Assembly (NCBI GenBank): GCA_037102815.1
Contig: BTPP01000001.1
Location: 6,845,001 to 6,909,000 of the forward strand
Direction of reading: 5' to 3'
Length of the DNA stretch: 64,000 nucleotides
DNA from: Neurospora intermedia
Lineage: Eukaryota > Ascomycota > Sordariomycetes > Sordariales > Sordariaceae
Below the pieces are notes generated by a model. That model was given only the letters and a program-made list of their open reading frames with translations. It was not told the origin of the DNA and did not search any database. The translations under genes were made by a program, and so were the position numbers. Position 1 is the stretch's first letter, and every line of letters starts with the position of its first letter. This document shows, piece after piece, positions 21,498-33,394 of this stretch.

Positions 21498-24400
21498 GGT
21501 CAGGGTAAAAAGAGTCTGGGGAAGGACGGGAAAAGGCTCGCTGGAAGTCTAATACTGCGATACATGAAGATATGGAGGGTCGATTGAGAGACAGCGAGAT
21601 CTAAAGGATGAGGACTCAGTCAAACCCGTTACAGATTCCTAGATTGCGGTCCAGACTTCCACCTGGCACTGCTGGGTGGAGGAGACGGGCCTCAGTTGCG
21701 GAGAAGCAACGCTGAGGTGAGAGGAAAATGTCCAGGTAGGAAAAGAACAGAATGAGACAGGAAAAGAATGTGAGTTTGGCTGGTGGAACTGGCAACGCTA
21801 GGGGTTAACAGTTTAGGCTAGGTCAGGCCCAAGGCTGCTGCTGAAGGTGAGAGGACCCGACTCTGCCCTGCTCTGCCTACCAAGGACGCCAACTCGCGTG
21901 TGTTTTCTGGTTCCCTGTCCCCAGGCACGCCAGAAACTCGAGGCCGCGCTTCCACTTGGCGCCAAAGTGCATCCCATATCCCCGGACACCAATCCTCAGA
22001 GCCTGGGCCATCCACGCTCTTTTTCACATTCCCACCGTTGACTGGTTGAGCTCAGCACTGCTGGCCAGCCGTTATGCAACCAGCCCAAGCCCGCCAAGCT
22101 TGACAGGCCTAGCAACTGAAGGGACCAAAGACTGTGGTTTGGTTTTCACACCCCTGGACTTGGAGAATCACGCGCAGTCCACTTGGATACCACTGTAAAA
22201 GTGGCGTTGAGAGCGGTCAAGGCCTGTCAAATGCTCACTGACGGCTTACCACTGGATAGCTCATCCGCCCATCACGCGGGGTTGCCCTGCAGCAGATCCT
22301 CTCTGAAAAGACGGGTTGGGTTTGCTGGAGGGTAGGCACACAATGATGCCTGTGGTTGCGAAAAATATAAAAGCCTTGAGGTCACGCAAAACATTGAAAA
22401 TGCTTGAGAGAACGCTAAAGATCAGTACAAAAGAAACAAAAATGGATTCGAGACCTCGACTAAACAATCAAGAATTGGGATGGTGAGTGACAGGCACCTC
22501 CATGTTGGTGTCAGGCAGGAACATTAGGGACAACTGGCATCTGCGGGGGTTCTGCCGCGTTGCGCACTGCGCGTTACCGGTTTGTGTTCCTGGGAGACTG
22601 CAATCAGACGACCCGACGTTGTCGTCAACCATCTGACAGAGGACACTAGTCTAGTGGTGTACAATCCCTGGGTTCCGACAATTTGGATCGGTCGCGTGTA
22701 ATGAGGCCTAGCGAGCGAGTCCAACTGGACTTGAGCAAAGAAAAAAAGCCAGGTTCCGTCCGCGTCCGAGTAATCGGATAACCATGCTCTTGGTGTTGCA
22801 TTCTCTCTGTGATGCTCTTCAAGGCCATGCTGTCGGCTACTCGGCGGTTTCAGAAATGAGATTGGGTCGCCGAATTCGCTGTGTTGGTGATGAGGTTGTG
22901 GTGAGCTGCTGAACGTTGACAAGGGTGAAAGTTCATTGACGAATCGATGGATTGGATGAACCCTTCATGCGGGCCCCGCCGCACAGCAGCCCACTTGGGT
23001 GGGGTAAGACAGCCTGACATCTATCACACACTGTGTCGTCCGAGTGAGTGACGTCTCGGGAGTTAGTACCTCGCTAACAACGTCTTCTTGCTCAAGAACA
23101 AAGAAGATTTTGAGTTCAACTTTAAAAACCCTATTAGAAAGACGACCGTAAGCAATAAAGAGTATTCTTTGCAACAAACTCCACCCAGCAATACTTCTGA
23201 TCGTCATGAAGACAACAGTTATCATCGCTCAGAGATCACCGTGTGTCGTGTGCCCCGAGGCCGTGGCTGCTAGTAACTTGTGAATCCAGACACTGTTCCC
23301 GACGCCGATAAGCGCCCCGGATTGTGACGACCTCTTCAATCCTACAGCGGCATCTCTCCTCCCTCATTGGCCCTTCACTCTATCACCATAGTCGAGCTTA
23401 ACCTTTTCCAGCTTTCTCTTGTCGTCGCTGCTACCCTTCCCCCCTATCAGCCAACGTTCCTTCCCTGGATCACTATCACAAGGGAAGCCGCGATTGGGCG
23501 ACCTCTACTGTACCATTCGACCCGCGCTGTACCACGGCCTTGGTCGAGCGCTCCGACCAGACGCCATCGCGCCTGGCGCCTGGCGGGTACGTGGGTATGG
23601 AAAATAACGTTCGACTCCAAAAAGGGCAAGTTGACGATGCCAAGTGGTATGACGGATGCGGATGGACATACGACGATGGAAAATGAATTATGCTGGGGAA
23701 AGACGAATGCCTGGGAGATTACCGTGTGAACCACTGCATATCGCAGCAACATGGTTCGGTTGAGAGCTTCTCTGATTCGTGCTCGCAAGCGCAAGCGCCA
23801 GGGACTTGGGAAATCAAACTCATTCCAGGTGGAGAGAAGCGCTCGAAGCGCGATGGCTTGTTCCCTAGCCCTGGTTGGCATGTGTCTGGTCTGGGCCTTA
23901 TGCGATGGCATCATAATGGACACCTAGGCTGAAGGGTATACCTGAAACAGCTTAAAGCTCAAGAGGGCAGGTAGGGTATCTTCTCGAAGTTGTGGATATC
24001 GTGGAGGAGCTTGATGGGTTGGTGGAGTGGTGCCTGTGATGTACAGAGGCGAGAACTTACCAGACCCATGATGGCCAGGTGGTGCCCACCTTCGAAGTCA
24101 TCTGTAGTTATTCCTGTTCCCGAGCATGTAGCATTGGGGGCTTCCGCGAAAACAACGGGTTTGCGGCTCTCTGCTCTGGAGATAATCGCCGTCGGTGAAC
24201 TTCCATTTCATCTTTCATGCCAAAAACTGCTCTTGGGTACGGTAACTTCCAGGTCAAACATGAGTAATAAAAGATATGTGTACATCAATCTTTTGTCAAT
24301 TCGTGCAAGGGAAAGTCAATCAAGTTTAAAGGGTAGAAGGAAGATGCTTCTGGATGCTACAGACTTCGGTAACCATCTAGTCCTACTTTATACATAGAGG

Positions 24401-24652
24401 TAGGTCACTTACAAGTGTAAGCAGCCTCAATGTTCACCTACGCCCACAACGTACCAGAAGTAAGGAGAACTTAGAGAACCAAAGAACTTGGAGCATGATC
24501 GATTGGACTTATAGCACGACTTTAAGTCTTCTTTGTTTGCACTTGATTGCGCCAGAAAAAGACGAGTGTCGTACAACCCTAGCGCAAGACACGTGTCAAA
24601 CATCCACAATCCCATATAATCCGTACCACCCAACTCGATATACAACACTGAA
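21498..24652. other. Intergenic, 3.2 kb
   Basis: This covers the upstream region of paralogue B and the DNA up to the tRNA gene. Two overlapping open frames at 23367-23729 (plus, 120 codons) and 23447-23923 (minus, 158 codons) are the longest. Neither has a recognisable domain or supporting splice structure, and they overlap each other, so I call neither. Nothing else is seen. Confidence 0.5.
24612..24619 (+). promoter_or_regulatory. TATA-like element upstream of tRNA-Ser
   Basis: CATATAAT lies about 35-40 bp upstream of the tRNA 5' end. Upstream TATA elements at this distance are common at fungal tRNA genes and assist TFIIIB placement. The call is made by motif and position only. Confidence 0.4.
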
Positions 24653-24734
24653 GACGTGGTGGCGGAGTGGTCTAACGCGCCAGACTTGAAATCTGGTTCC
24701 CTAGGGAGCGTCTGTTCGAATCAGGCCCACGTCG
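24653..24734 (+). tRNA. tRNA-Ser(UGA)
   Basis: This is an 82-nt class II tRNA without an intron. The acceptor arms GACGTGG (24653-24659) and CCACGTC (24727-24733) pair perfectly, with G as discriminator. The D stem is GCG/CGC. The anticodon stem CCAGA/TCTGG encloses the loop CTTGAAA, giving anticodon TGA. The long variable arm forms a TCCC-TA-GGGA hairpin, as expected for serine. The T arm is GTCTG-TTCGAAT-CAGGC with one G-T pair. A run of seven T follows four bases later. Confidence 0.96.
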
Positions 24735-24737
24735 ATA

Positions 24738-24744
24738 TTTTTTT
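24738..24744 (+). terminator. RNA polymerase III terminator of tRNA-Ser
   Basis: Seven consecutive T begin four bases after the tRNA 3' end. Confidence 0.8.
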
Positions 24745-25118
24745 GGCATCTTTGACTTCCTTGTGAGCTTTCTGAAGTTTTGATATTGATGATGGGTTTG
24801 GCAGGTGCAGTTGACTGTTCCTTCCGTCGGACATCAGAACGAAATGAGGTCCGTGCGGGCTTCTCTCCTTTTTCCCCTTTCCCCTTTCCCCTTCCGGCTT
24901 CTTTTTGTTTTCCACCTTCGAGTTCTATCACAATGCATGCGAATATGCTCATGCTGACCGGAGGGACACACAAGTTATGCTTTGTGTAAGTATATAATTC
25001 AAGTAGGTAAGTATGATCAAACGAAGAGAAAAGCCCCTGGCATATGTACAAAAGTTCAGATCACCACCTCCATCCCATGATCGACATCATCCCACATCAT
25101 CTCATCATCTCATCCCCT
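24745..25118. other. Spacer between tRNA-Ser and the cellobiohydrolase
   Basis: This is the 3' flank of the cellobiohydrolase gene. It contains a pyrimidine tract (TTTCCCC repeats) near 24870-24900. No gene is seen. Confidence 0.5.
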
Positions 25119-26362
25119 TTAACTGTTCTTGACACTCGCATCCGCATTTCCCGTCAACATCTCCGCATATCCACCAAACCACGCACCCGCAATCGGCGCC
25201 CCCGTCAATCCACACTGCCCATCACTCTCACCACCCGGCTTGATCCACACAATCGCATCGACATTCGAGTTCTGCAGGACGCTCTGATCCGTCGTGGGGA
25301 TATGGCCAAACCCAGCCGGGTTGACATTGCACCAGTCACCCCAAGTCTTCCTGGCGCCCGGATAAGCCACACGGCCCTGGTCGATGATGAAGTGTGTGGG
25401 GAGCCCGTGTTGTTGGAGGTAGGGCGAGAGGGACGAGGCGTAGTGCGATTCGTCGTAGGAAGGGGAGCCCGAGGTGAAGGAGTCGCGCTTGGTGGCGATG
25501 TAGGGGTTGTAGTTGGAGACGTTGGTGGAGAAACCGCGGACTTTGGCGGGGGAGGCCATGGAGAGGATGGTGGCAATTTCGTTGGCGGCTGTGAGGTGAT
25601 GGATTAGTTTGTGTTTTCATGATGGTAGTAGGGAGAGGAAAGGGAAATGGAAAAGGGGATGAAGGAAAGAGAGGACATACCCTTAGGCAAACTATCACCC
25701 CAACCCAACCATCCACCATTGGCAGCATCCAAATACACCGCCACGTTATCCAACTGCAAGCTCTTGATGGCAAAAGCGATGCCTTCCCTATAAGTAGGAA
25801 TCGCCTGCTTGCAGAACTCGACGGCAGAGTTGGTCACCGAATTTCCCAACGAGTCCGGCTCCACCACCACAGCGAACTGCAAGTCCTTGGCCGCCGCCAA
25901 CTTGGCCGCATACGGCTTGACAAACTGCTCCTTGTAGATTCTCAGTCCGTCATTCTTGGTGCTCAGCTCGCCCGCCGACTCGCCCGCAGAGCAGTCGCGA
26001 TCAGGGATGTTGTACATCACCAACCCGACAATCTGCTTCTGTCCCGTCCGGCTCTGCTCCGCACGAGCGGCCTGGATGGCCTCGTCGATCTCGGAGAGGC
26101 CCGAGCGGGAGGACACCCAGACGAAGGAGCCGATCTTTTGGACCTTGCGGACTACAGCTGCGTTTTCGTTGTCGCCCCGCGAGGTAAAGGCCTTGTATGT
26201 GTCTTCGAGCTTGGAGGCCCATTTGGGGTTGGCGAAGAGCTTCTTGCCGACAAAGGGGTTGGAGTCGGAGAGGGCCCGTGGGGAGTGAGCAGGGCCGACG
26301 GGGGAAGCGGTGACGGTGGCGCCGGCGGCCGAGAGGGCGGCGAGAAGGGAGAGGGCGCGCAT
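25119..26362 (-). CDS. Secreted glycoside hydrolase family 6 cellobiohydrolase, no CBM1
   Basis: Exons 25681-26362 and 25119-25588 (minus strand) give 383 residues. Residues 1-20 are a signal peptide (MRALSLLAALSAAGATVTAS). The GH6 domain starts almost at once, so the cellulose-binding module and linker of classic CBH2/Cel6A are absent. The two family signatures are intact: MYNIPDRDC (Tyr117, Arg122, Asp123, matching Tyr169, Arg174 and Asp175 of Trichoderma reesei Cel6A) and VVVEPDSLGN (Asp170, matching Asp221). The C-terminal part has STNVSNYNPY and VWIKPGGESDGQC. These enzymes cut cellobiose from the non-reducing ends of cellulose with inversion. The 92-nt intron is GTATGT...CTCACAG, phase 1, joining SLPK to AANEIAT. 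The missing CBM suggests action on soluble or amorphous glucan rather than crystalline fibre; this is inference. Confidence 0.95.
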
Positions 26363-26449
26363 TGTGACTTGGGATGAGTATGTGATATGGGGAAGATAGG
26401 GGTTGGGGAAGTGAAGATTGGTGATGATGAGGATTGATGGACGGCAGGT

Positions 26450-26458
26450 CTTATATAG
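26450..26458 (-). promoter_or_regulatory. TATA box of the GH6 gene
   Basis: The minus strand reads CTATATAAG, 88-96 bp before the ATG at 26362. A clear TATA box fits a strongly inducible plant-cell-wall hydrolase gene. Confidence 0.6.
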
Positions 26459-27530
26459 CGGTTCTGGCCATCAACCATCAATACAGCCCCTTATTTCTCC
26501 TTATCTTGATTGTTTAGATTTGAGGTCATCGCATGCCGGGCGAAATCCCCGTACTTCGGAAACGCCCAGACGGACCTGGAAACAATAGATCCGTCGGCTT
26601 GTCCATCATCACCTTCCTGGCACTAATTTGTTCATGCTCTGCTTGTTTCAACTTGCTCGGCCCAGCTCCCGAGACTTACCAGAAATGGCTAGACGTAGAT
26701 AAAGTGCGAGAGCCAAGGGGAAATTGGAGGATGATGCCGGGGTAAGTGGGCCAAGGCCTCGGCCGTCGGCAGGTGTGCCGCAAATCCGGAGCCAACACCT
26801 CCGCGATGTTACGCTACGGGAGTCGCAGGCTCCTTGGCCGAATAAAGAAGTTCCAGAAACAAGGAACCGGGTCAGGTGCCGATTAATCCCCAGATTCAAA
26901 AGCGGTGGTAATGTCACCTTGACTGTCGGTCTGGGGATATTTGACAGATCTTTGTATGTAATGTGAGCCTGAACTTGCGCGATCTTGAGGAAATGAGGCG
27001 CGTGCATAAGCGATGGAGGTGAGGATAGTGTCAGGAGTGTGCATCGTCGACGGCAGCCCGCTCCGGAAGAAACTCAAGCCTTGATGATTCGTGCGCTTGT
27101 ATGAAGATCAACGGTTTTCGGAGGTTATACGGCTGCCACTCGGCGAAACTGCCGGGCCGGACAACATACCCAGCCGGTAAACTGAACCCCTATGTGCAGT
27201 GAGTGCACATGACACCACGTCCCATGTTTCTCATGTTCAGAAACATGCGCACGTGTAGCAGCAACCTTTCATGGTCGTGGTATCACTCGAAGACCACACT
27301 GAATGGCGCATCGCACACTCTCTAACGCAGCCCAAATCGCGCTCGTCCCGTTAAACACTTGTACATCACCCATCCAAAACCCCGTATTCCACTTGTCTAT
27401 CACAGAATTGCCCCATTTTCAATCACATCTCCAGTCATGTTGTTAGTGGCAACATACCTATCCAAAGGCCTCTCGTGCTGTGTTATGCCATGCGTCTTGT
27501 TATCGCGATCGTTGCTTTTTCTGCCATGTG

Positions 27531-27566
27531 TTTTTTTTTTTCTTTTCTTTTCTTTTTTTTTTTTTC
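27531..27566. repeat. Poly-T/pyrimidine tract
   Basis: A run of T is broken by three single C and ends in a CC. It is low-complexity sequence of the kind that excludes nucleosomes in promoters; no other role is evident. Confidence 0.6.
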
Positions 27567-28975
27567 CTCCGCGGCGCCATTGACTTGCCTTTCAGCTTGC
27601 CATGTACGGAGGAAAAAAGCGCCGACCACGGAGATGGTGTTTCTTTTGGTCATGTTTGGTCAAGCCTCAAGTTTTATCGTCCATCCTGACGATATGGAAC
27701 GACTTCGCTTCACATCCCGAGCACCGGCAGCGGTGAGTTGAGCTGCGGTTTGCTACCACAACTGCCACAGCTGGCATAATTTGTCAAACTCGTGTCTGAA
27801 TGTCGAGGCCTAGCAAGATATTAGAGGGCTGTCTGTCCGTGGTGGCTGAGTTATGAGAAAGACGTAAATGGCTTGTATGGCTTTCCAATTCAGCGCTGAC
27901 AGACAAGCTGCCGAGACGGGTCGTGTGCCAGGCTGAACCGCTGAGGAAGGCCATCAGATTCAGATGGTTGATTGGTCGAGCTCGTCAACAGCATGCGACA
28001 GGTTAGCAGCACTCTCGATGCCGCATTCTCTTCTCCGAGGTGATTTGCTTTTTTCCAGTTCTTCATCTGCGGTCGAGAAGCTTTTTACCGGCGGGAAGAT
28101 CGCGCACTTGAAGCCGATCTCATTCAACCCAGGAAACTGGATCAGTTGGGGTATTGCGATCGAGGCCGAACTGCTGGGAAACTATCTCCCTCAAGTGAAC
28201 AATAATTGCCTGTGATCACCCAGTTTGCTGCATCTGTCCGGCATTACTCACGCGGCTACCCGTTTCCCAAGGCCAAGGGTCTTGTTCGGAGCCTGGTACA
28301 GTAGCCTGTAGAGTAGAGGTCGAGAGGAAATCGGATTGCGAAAGCCAGCATTTCTGCACAGTTGACCCAATTCTGCGTATTCCGATGGATGACATACGGA
28401 TGTCATCTTGGGACCCAGCCGCGGGCAATCGCAGCTGAAATCACTCCGACTTGGGTCACTCCCGGCCTCGCGCAAATCTTCTTTGGTGGCATAGATCCCC
28501 ATGGCGTCACTACATGGCTGTCAACTCTCCAACCTTCCAGATCTCTGGGACGTCTCTTTTCACCATCTTGCTGCCATGGTACTAAGATCTTGGATGGGGT
28601 TTCACAACGGGCGTTGAGCAAGTGTCAGTGCGTGTCTTGCTCCCTCGTTTCCACCATACCATGAGCCACAAAGTCATAAGCGCTTGCAAGTATTATGGCG
28701 TAGCGGAGCGGAAACGGGAAACTAGCGCCACGATTTCACGCACATGGCCGCCAGTTGCGGCTAAGGACTTAATAGCTCTATAGCGGCTCGTCCGATGTGT
28801 GGGGGCGTACATCGCGTCGAGACTCGACATCGAAGTCGGGTATTATGAAGATCATAAATGTCATTCACCGCTCTCATCCCATATCGCCTTGCGATCCAGC
28901 TCTGGGAAGCGCATACCAGTTACAGTATGATGCTCAGAAATTGATCTTGTCCTGCCCCGTACACCCTTGACACCA

Positions 28976-30267
28976 ATGCCACCCCTACACCCGCTATTCC
29001 CCCGCCAAGCACAAAGACCATCGTTCAGTCCTGATATATTGGCCGGCTACGACCTCAGCGACAAGTCCACGCAGAAGCCGACGATATGGCAGGTCAACCT
29101 GGTTTTGATCGTCCTGGTCGGGGTGGTTGTCTCTCTTCGCATCATCTGCCGGGCATACATCACCCGCCGTCTATTCGTCGATGACTTTTTCATCATCCTG
29201 GCCGGGCTATTCACGCTAGTCTCGGCGTCCATGGCTCTCGCAGCGACACGATATGGACTGGGGGAACATATCTGGAACTTGCCGATGCCGGTGGAGAACA
29301 TGTTGGATATGTTGACGCGATGTGTGAAGGTGAGTGTCTGCTGCCCGGGCTTGAACAGGTGAGATGTGAGGCTGACGGGATCAAAGCATATGTACGTCGC
29401 CCACGTTTTCTATGCGGCAGCTGGCGCCTTTACCAAGCTGTCCATCCTGACGTCGTACTTGAGGATCTTTTCCGGCCAAGTCCTGAGGTGGATCTTGTAC
29501 GGCACGGCCGTTGTGGTGATGGCCATGGGGCTTTGCGCCGTCTTTGCGACCATCTTTCAGTGTACACCGGTGAAGGCGGCGTGGGATTATACGATTGCTG
29601 GTAGCAAGTGTATTCCCTTTGTGGACTTTTTGTATGCGAATGCCGGGGTCAATGTGGCGATTGACTTTGTGCTGGTTGCGGCGCCGTTGCCGTATTTTTG
29701 GAGGCTGAGCATTCCGTTGAGGCAGAGGTTAATGATTTGCGTGCTGTTTGGTGTTGGGTTTATGTGAGTGTCTGCGCCTTCGTGGTCAAGATCTTGAAAA
29801 AAAAAAACATCTCGCTGACTGTCCAGTGCCTTTGCTTCGAGCATTATCCGGATCGTCTCATTGGGCAATGTCAAGGGGATTGACGTGACTTGTGAGTTCA
29901 AATCCAGCCTCGCGGTGAAGAGTTGCAGTGATATCTGACAATCGAGGCAGACTACCTCGTGTCTCCCCTCAACTGGACCATCATCGAGTGCTCACTGGGC
30001 ATCATCTGTGTGTCCATTCCTCCGATGCGTCCTCTCCTGGCCAAACTTGCCCCGCCATGCTTCAGTAGTTATATCTCAGAAGGTGACCAGATATCGAAGG
30101 TGTATCCAGGCTCCCAACAACGGACTCAGCAGCGAGGGAAAGTCCATGGAGGGATGGGGTTGCAATTGGAGGAGATTGAGATGGCAGCGAGGAGGGAAAG
30201 AGAAATGCAGAGTTCGACGGGGGAGTTGCTGGCATCTGTGGATGATCACCAGACGTGTCTTGTATAG
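28976..30267 (+). CDS. PTH11-like seven-helix receptor (fungal rhodopsin-fold domain, no CFEM)
   Basis: Four exons (28976-29329, 29387-29763, 29827-29891, 29951-30267) give 370 residues. The ATG is in ACACCAATGCC. The three introns (57, 63 and 59 nt) start GTGAGT and end AAG, CAG and CAG, and all joins stay in frame. Seven hydrophobic segments begin at VNLVLIVLVGVVVSLRIICR. The family markers are present: RLFVDDFFIILA after helix 1, GLGEHIW, ILTSYLRIF, FQCTPVKAAWD with its conserved Cys, and the late SPLNWTIIECSLGIICVSIPP. There is no signal peptide or CFEM domain. Founding member Pth11 of the rice blast fungus senses surface cues upstream of cAMP signalling, but most of the many paralogues in each fungus have no known ligand. 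The C-terminal tail from about residue 300 is polar and probably cytosolic. Confidence 0.9.
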
Positions 30268-30989
30268 CGCTTGCTCAGTAACAAATCACGGTATTAGGTG
30301 TAAACGAACTCCCGGACGGACTTTCGGGTTCTAGTTCGTCAGTAATGTTTTGTTGATGAAGTCGTCATTCTGGAAAAGCCGATTGAAATTCGAGTGGAAT
30401 TGGCGAGACAGCAATGGACGGGATGATGGCGCACAGACCCACTCCGATCTGTCTCCGGCAGGCCCCTTGGCTTGCCGGAAAAGGTGCCGTGGCAGGCATC
30501 AACCCCGCAAAGGGCGGCCAATTGTCTCAGAGACCTTTCTCCATTTTGGTCCCTTTTGGGCGCCAGAAAGTCAGCGAAGTGTCAGCGAAGAATCCCCGCA
30601 GCCGGGTCCATGACTAATGATTCCCCAATTGCTGAATGTGTGAGACGGACTCGGACCCTGGCTTAATTCGCCGTTCCCTGGGTACGAATCATATGTACAG
30701 TAATCCGCAATCTGACCCAGCGCATCCGAACTTTGTGTTAGTTCCGTTAGTTGGACAAGACCGACTCGGGAACTTTCTCTTCTTCTCTCTCTCTCTCTCT
30801 CCGAGTCTCTTTACGACACCGCCGACTTGTCGAATTGCTTCTCGCTCTTGTTCTCTAGAGTTGGATTGATGTTCCAGACCTAGACACGACGACCAAACAA
30901 CTTCCATCCCACCAAAGCCGAACCCCCTCTAGAGCGCGCCCCCCCGTTTGCCCCTCCGGCTCAACACTTCCGAACACTTCAGACCAAAC
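30268..30989. other. Intergenic, 0.7 kb
   Basis: This is the 5' region of the GTP cyclohydrolase II gene. A CT-dinucleotide tract at 30779-30802 and further pyrimidine runs lie 190-210 bp before the ATG, typical of fungal promoters of constitutively expressed genes. No gene is seen. Confidence 0.5.
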
Positions 30990-32306
30990 ATGTGCCCAGC
31001 ACCAACATCAGATGCGCAATCGTCGCAAGCCGACAATGCGACAACAAGCCAATTGCCCTCCTTCTACTCTCCCAAGAGATCAGAGAACAATACCGAGCAG
31101 TCTCGAGACAATGGCGACGTCGAATCCGTAGACCTCTCTTCCACCTCGGCACAACCGACCACAGCTCCCGCCATCACCCTCGACACCAGCGACAACCTCT
31201 CGACACACTCGTCGGTGCCCTCGACCCCCCTCTCCCAACCACCACCGCCCTCCCTCCTGTCGCCCTCCTTCACGCCTCCCCAGACCCCCGGCACAGCAAC
31301 CCCCTCCACCTCCATAACCTCCCTCTCCCTGTCCGAGCCGCGCGGCATCCCCGTCGACAGCTCCATCCCCACAGGAGGATGCGGTACCAAGAAGCCCAAG
31401 CTCCTCGAATCTCTGCCGCACGTGGAGTGCATAGTGCGGGCGCGCATCCCGACCACCAACGGGGCCGAGATGTTCCTGCACTTGTACACCAACGACGTGG
31501 ACAACAAGGAGCACCTGGCGATTGTGTTTGGGAACAACATCCGGAGTGAAAGTCTGGACCGAGTGCGGGAGGGCGAGACGGAGATGGACAGGTTGGTGAG
31601 GGGTGCTTATACGGGCCGGTTGTATCCCGGTAGGACGACGAGTCGGGAACCGGGTGTTGGAGAGACCAAGAAGGAAGAGCAGGAGGAGAAGGCGGAGGAA
31701 AAGAAACAGGTGCCATTGGTCAGGATACACTCGGAGTGCTACACGGGCGAAACCGTTTGGTCTGCGCGCTGTGACTGCGGAGAGCAGCTTGACGAGGCTG
31801 CGCGTTTGATGTCGTTGCCTTCGAACACGGCTGGTGGAATCATTATCTATTTGCGCCAAGAAGGCCGAGGAATCGGGTTGGGCGAGAAGCTGAAGGCGTA
31901 CAACTTGCAAGATCTGGGGTCGGATACCGTCGAGGCCAATTTGCTGTTGCGTCACCCTGCGGATGCGCGGAGCTATGGTTTGGCAACTGCCATGTTGCGG
32001 GACCTGGGACAAAAGGAGATCAGGCTGTTGACGAACAACCCCGACAAAATCAGGGCGGTGGAGGGCCCGAATCGGGAGATTGTGGTGACGGAACGGGTGG
32101 CCATGGTGCCGTTGAGTTGGAAGGGCAAGGGAGGGTTCAGGGCGCCCGAGGTGGAGGGGTATTTGAAGACCAAGGTACGTTTTTTGACGCTGACCCTGTT
32201 GGCGATAACGCTGCTGCTGCTGCTGCTGGTGACCATGTGCTAACGCGGGTGACAACAGATTGAAAAGATGGGACACATGTTGGATATGGGAGCGCTTCCT
32301 CAGTGA
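30990..32306 (+). CDS. GTP cyclohydrolase II (riboflavin synthesis, first step)
   Basis: Exons 30990-32174 and 32259-32306 give 410 residues. The ATG at 30990 (CAAACATGTGC) is the first in the frame. The enzyme converts GTP to 2,5-diamino-6-ribosylamino-pyrimidinone phosphate, formate and pyrophosphate in the cytosol; the yeast counterpart is Rib1. Residues 1-130 are Ser/Thr/Pro-rich and variable. The catalytic part has the zinc ligands Cys250, Cys261 and Cys263 in [21 protein letters not shown], with the expected C-x10-C-x-C spacing. [11 protein letters not shown] supplies the GTP-binding and catalytic residues, and LLTNNPDKI follows. A short acidic/lysine-rich insert ([11 protein letters not shown]) comes just before the zinc site. 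The 84-nt intron (GTACGT...AACAG) contains a run of CTG triplets, and the last exon codes for only 15 residues. Confidence 0.95.
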
Positions 32307-33394
32307 TACATCTGACACGAACACGAACAAACACATTAGACAGTTCTTGTTACATGGCGACATTTATTCTGCATATAATCTCGTGTATACCGGGCATGTC
32401 TCTCTGGCGGCACAAAAATCGAGGCGTTTCAGGGGGGCTCCTTCTTTTTCTTAGGTAATTAGATTTTGTTTCGAGTCTTGTACAGACGGTTATATAAGGT
32501 CACACCGTGGATTACCATCTCGCGGGTTCTGGACTGATTTTACCAGTATCCAATGCTCAAGCTCCCTCATCTTGTTGCTATCCCCGAACACACAAGTCTT
32601 TCGCGGGGTACCTCTTGGAGGTTACAGTAGCTCATGACGCCTTTTCACGTGCTCGACTTCTTCCATAATCTTTTCTCCTACATCGGACCTGTGAAGAGAC
32701 AGCTACAACTTCAGTTGGCTAGAGGTACTTGTAGAGACCTTTCTCCTTTTGGAGTGTCGGAAGATAGTCCATAGAAGATGCAATGATGGAAGTACTGGCC
32801 CCACACGCACCGCAATATTTGATCCAATAGGAAGCAATTAAGCTTCTTGGCATCAACGTTGGGCTCCACCGATAAGGCTTGCATAGTGCTCCGTCTTAGC
32901 GCGGGATTGAATCAATCAGTGTTTGTTCTGCAGAGGCAGCGGGATGGAAGTGGAAGTAGAAGTGGAAGCTGCAGAATAACGCCCGTCGCGACTGCCACCA
33001 CCACAAAATGCCCTGAAGAAAAGAGCTGAGAGAATCCGCCAACTTGAATCCTACGCCAGCGTGAGGTGGAAGGAGCGAAAATCAAACTGAAGTGAAATCT
33101 TACGAAACAGAACGGAACACGGTTTGCTTCTCCTCTGCAGTACTTTTCTTGTCCCGCAAACAACCAAACTGAATATTTCCACTTTACGCGTTCTTTTCGT
33201 CATCTCGGACTCAGATCACCAGGCACCATACGATTGCAAAATTCCCATCACCACAGTGCTGCTGCCGGGCTGTCCACAGAAACAGAACCCGAACAAGACG
33301 ACAAAGATTACATACCTTACCCAACCATTCCATCTTCGATATCATAGCATTCAATCACACCTAATCCACAAGTATCACACACATCAACGGCAAC
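32307..33394. other. Intergenic, 1.1 kb
   Basis: This is the 3' end of the cyclohydrolase gene and the promoter of the coilin-like gene. Only frames under about 95 codons occur. No gene is seen. Confidence 0.5.

Larger units (their letters stand above)
26363..28975. other. Intergenic, 2.6 kb, divergent promoters
   Basis: This region lies between the GH6 gene (minus) and the PTH11-like receptor (plus). Open frames are all below 120 codons and look like chance. It contains the T-rich tract noted separately. No gene is seen. Confidence 0.5.

Noticed and set aside
23367-23923. Overlapping frames of 120 (plus) and 158 (minus) codons
   Set aside because: They overlap on opposite strands, with no recognisable family and no splice signals that extend either one.
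25619-26377. 252-codon plus-strand frame
   Set aside because: It is antisense to the GH6 exon 1 and spans the intron of that gene; no domain.
31080-32363. 427-codon minus-strand frame
   Set aside because: It covers the GTP cyclohydrolase II gene in antisense, is Gln/Arg/His-rich, and has no recognisable domain.
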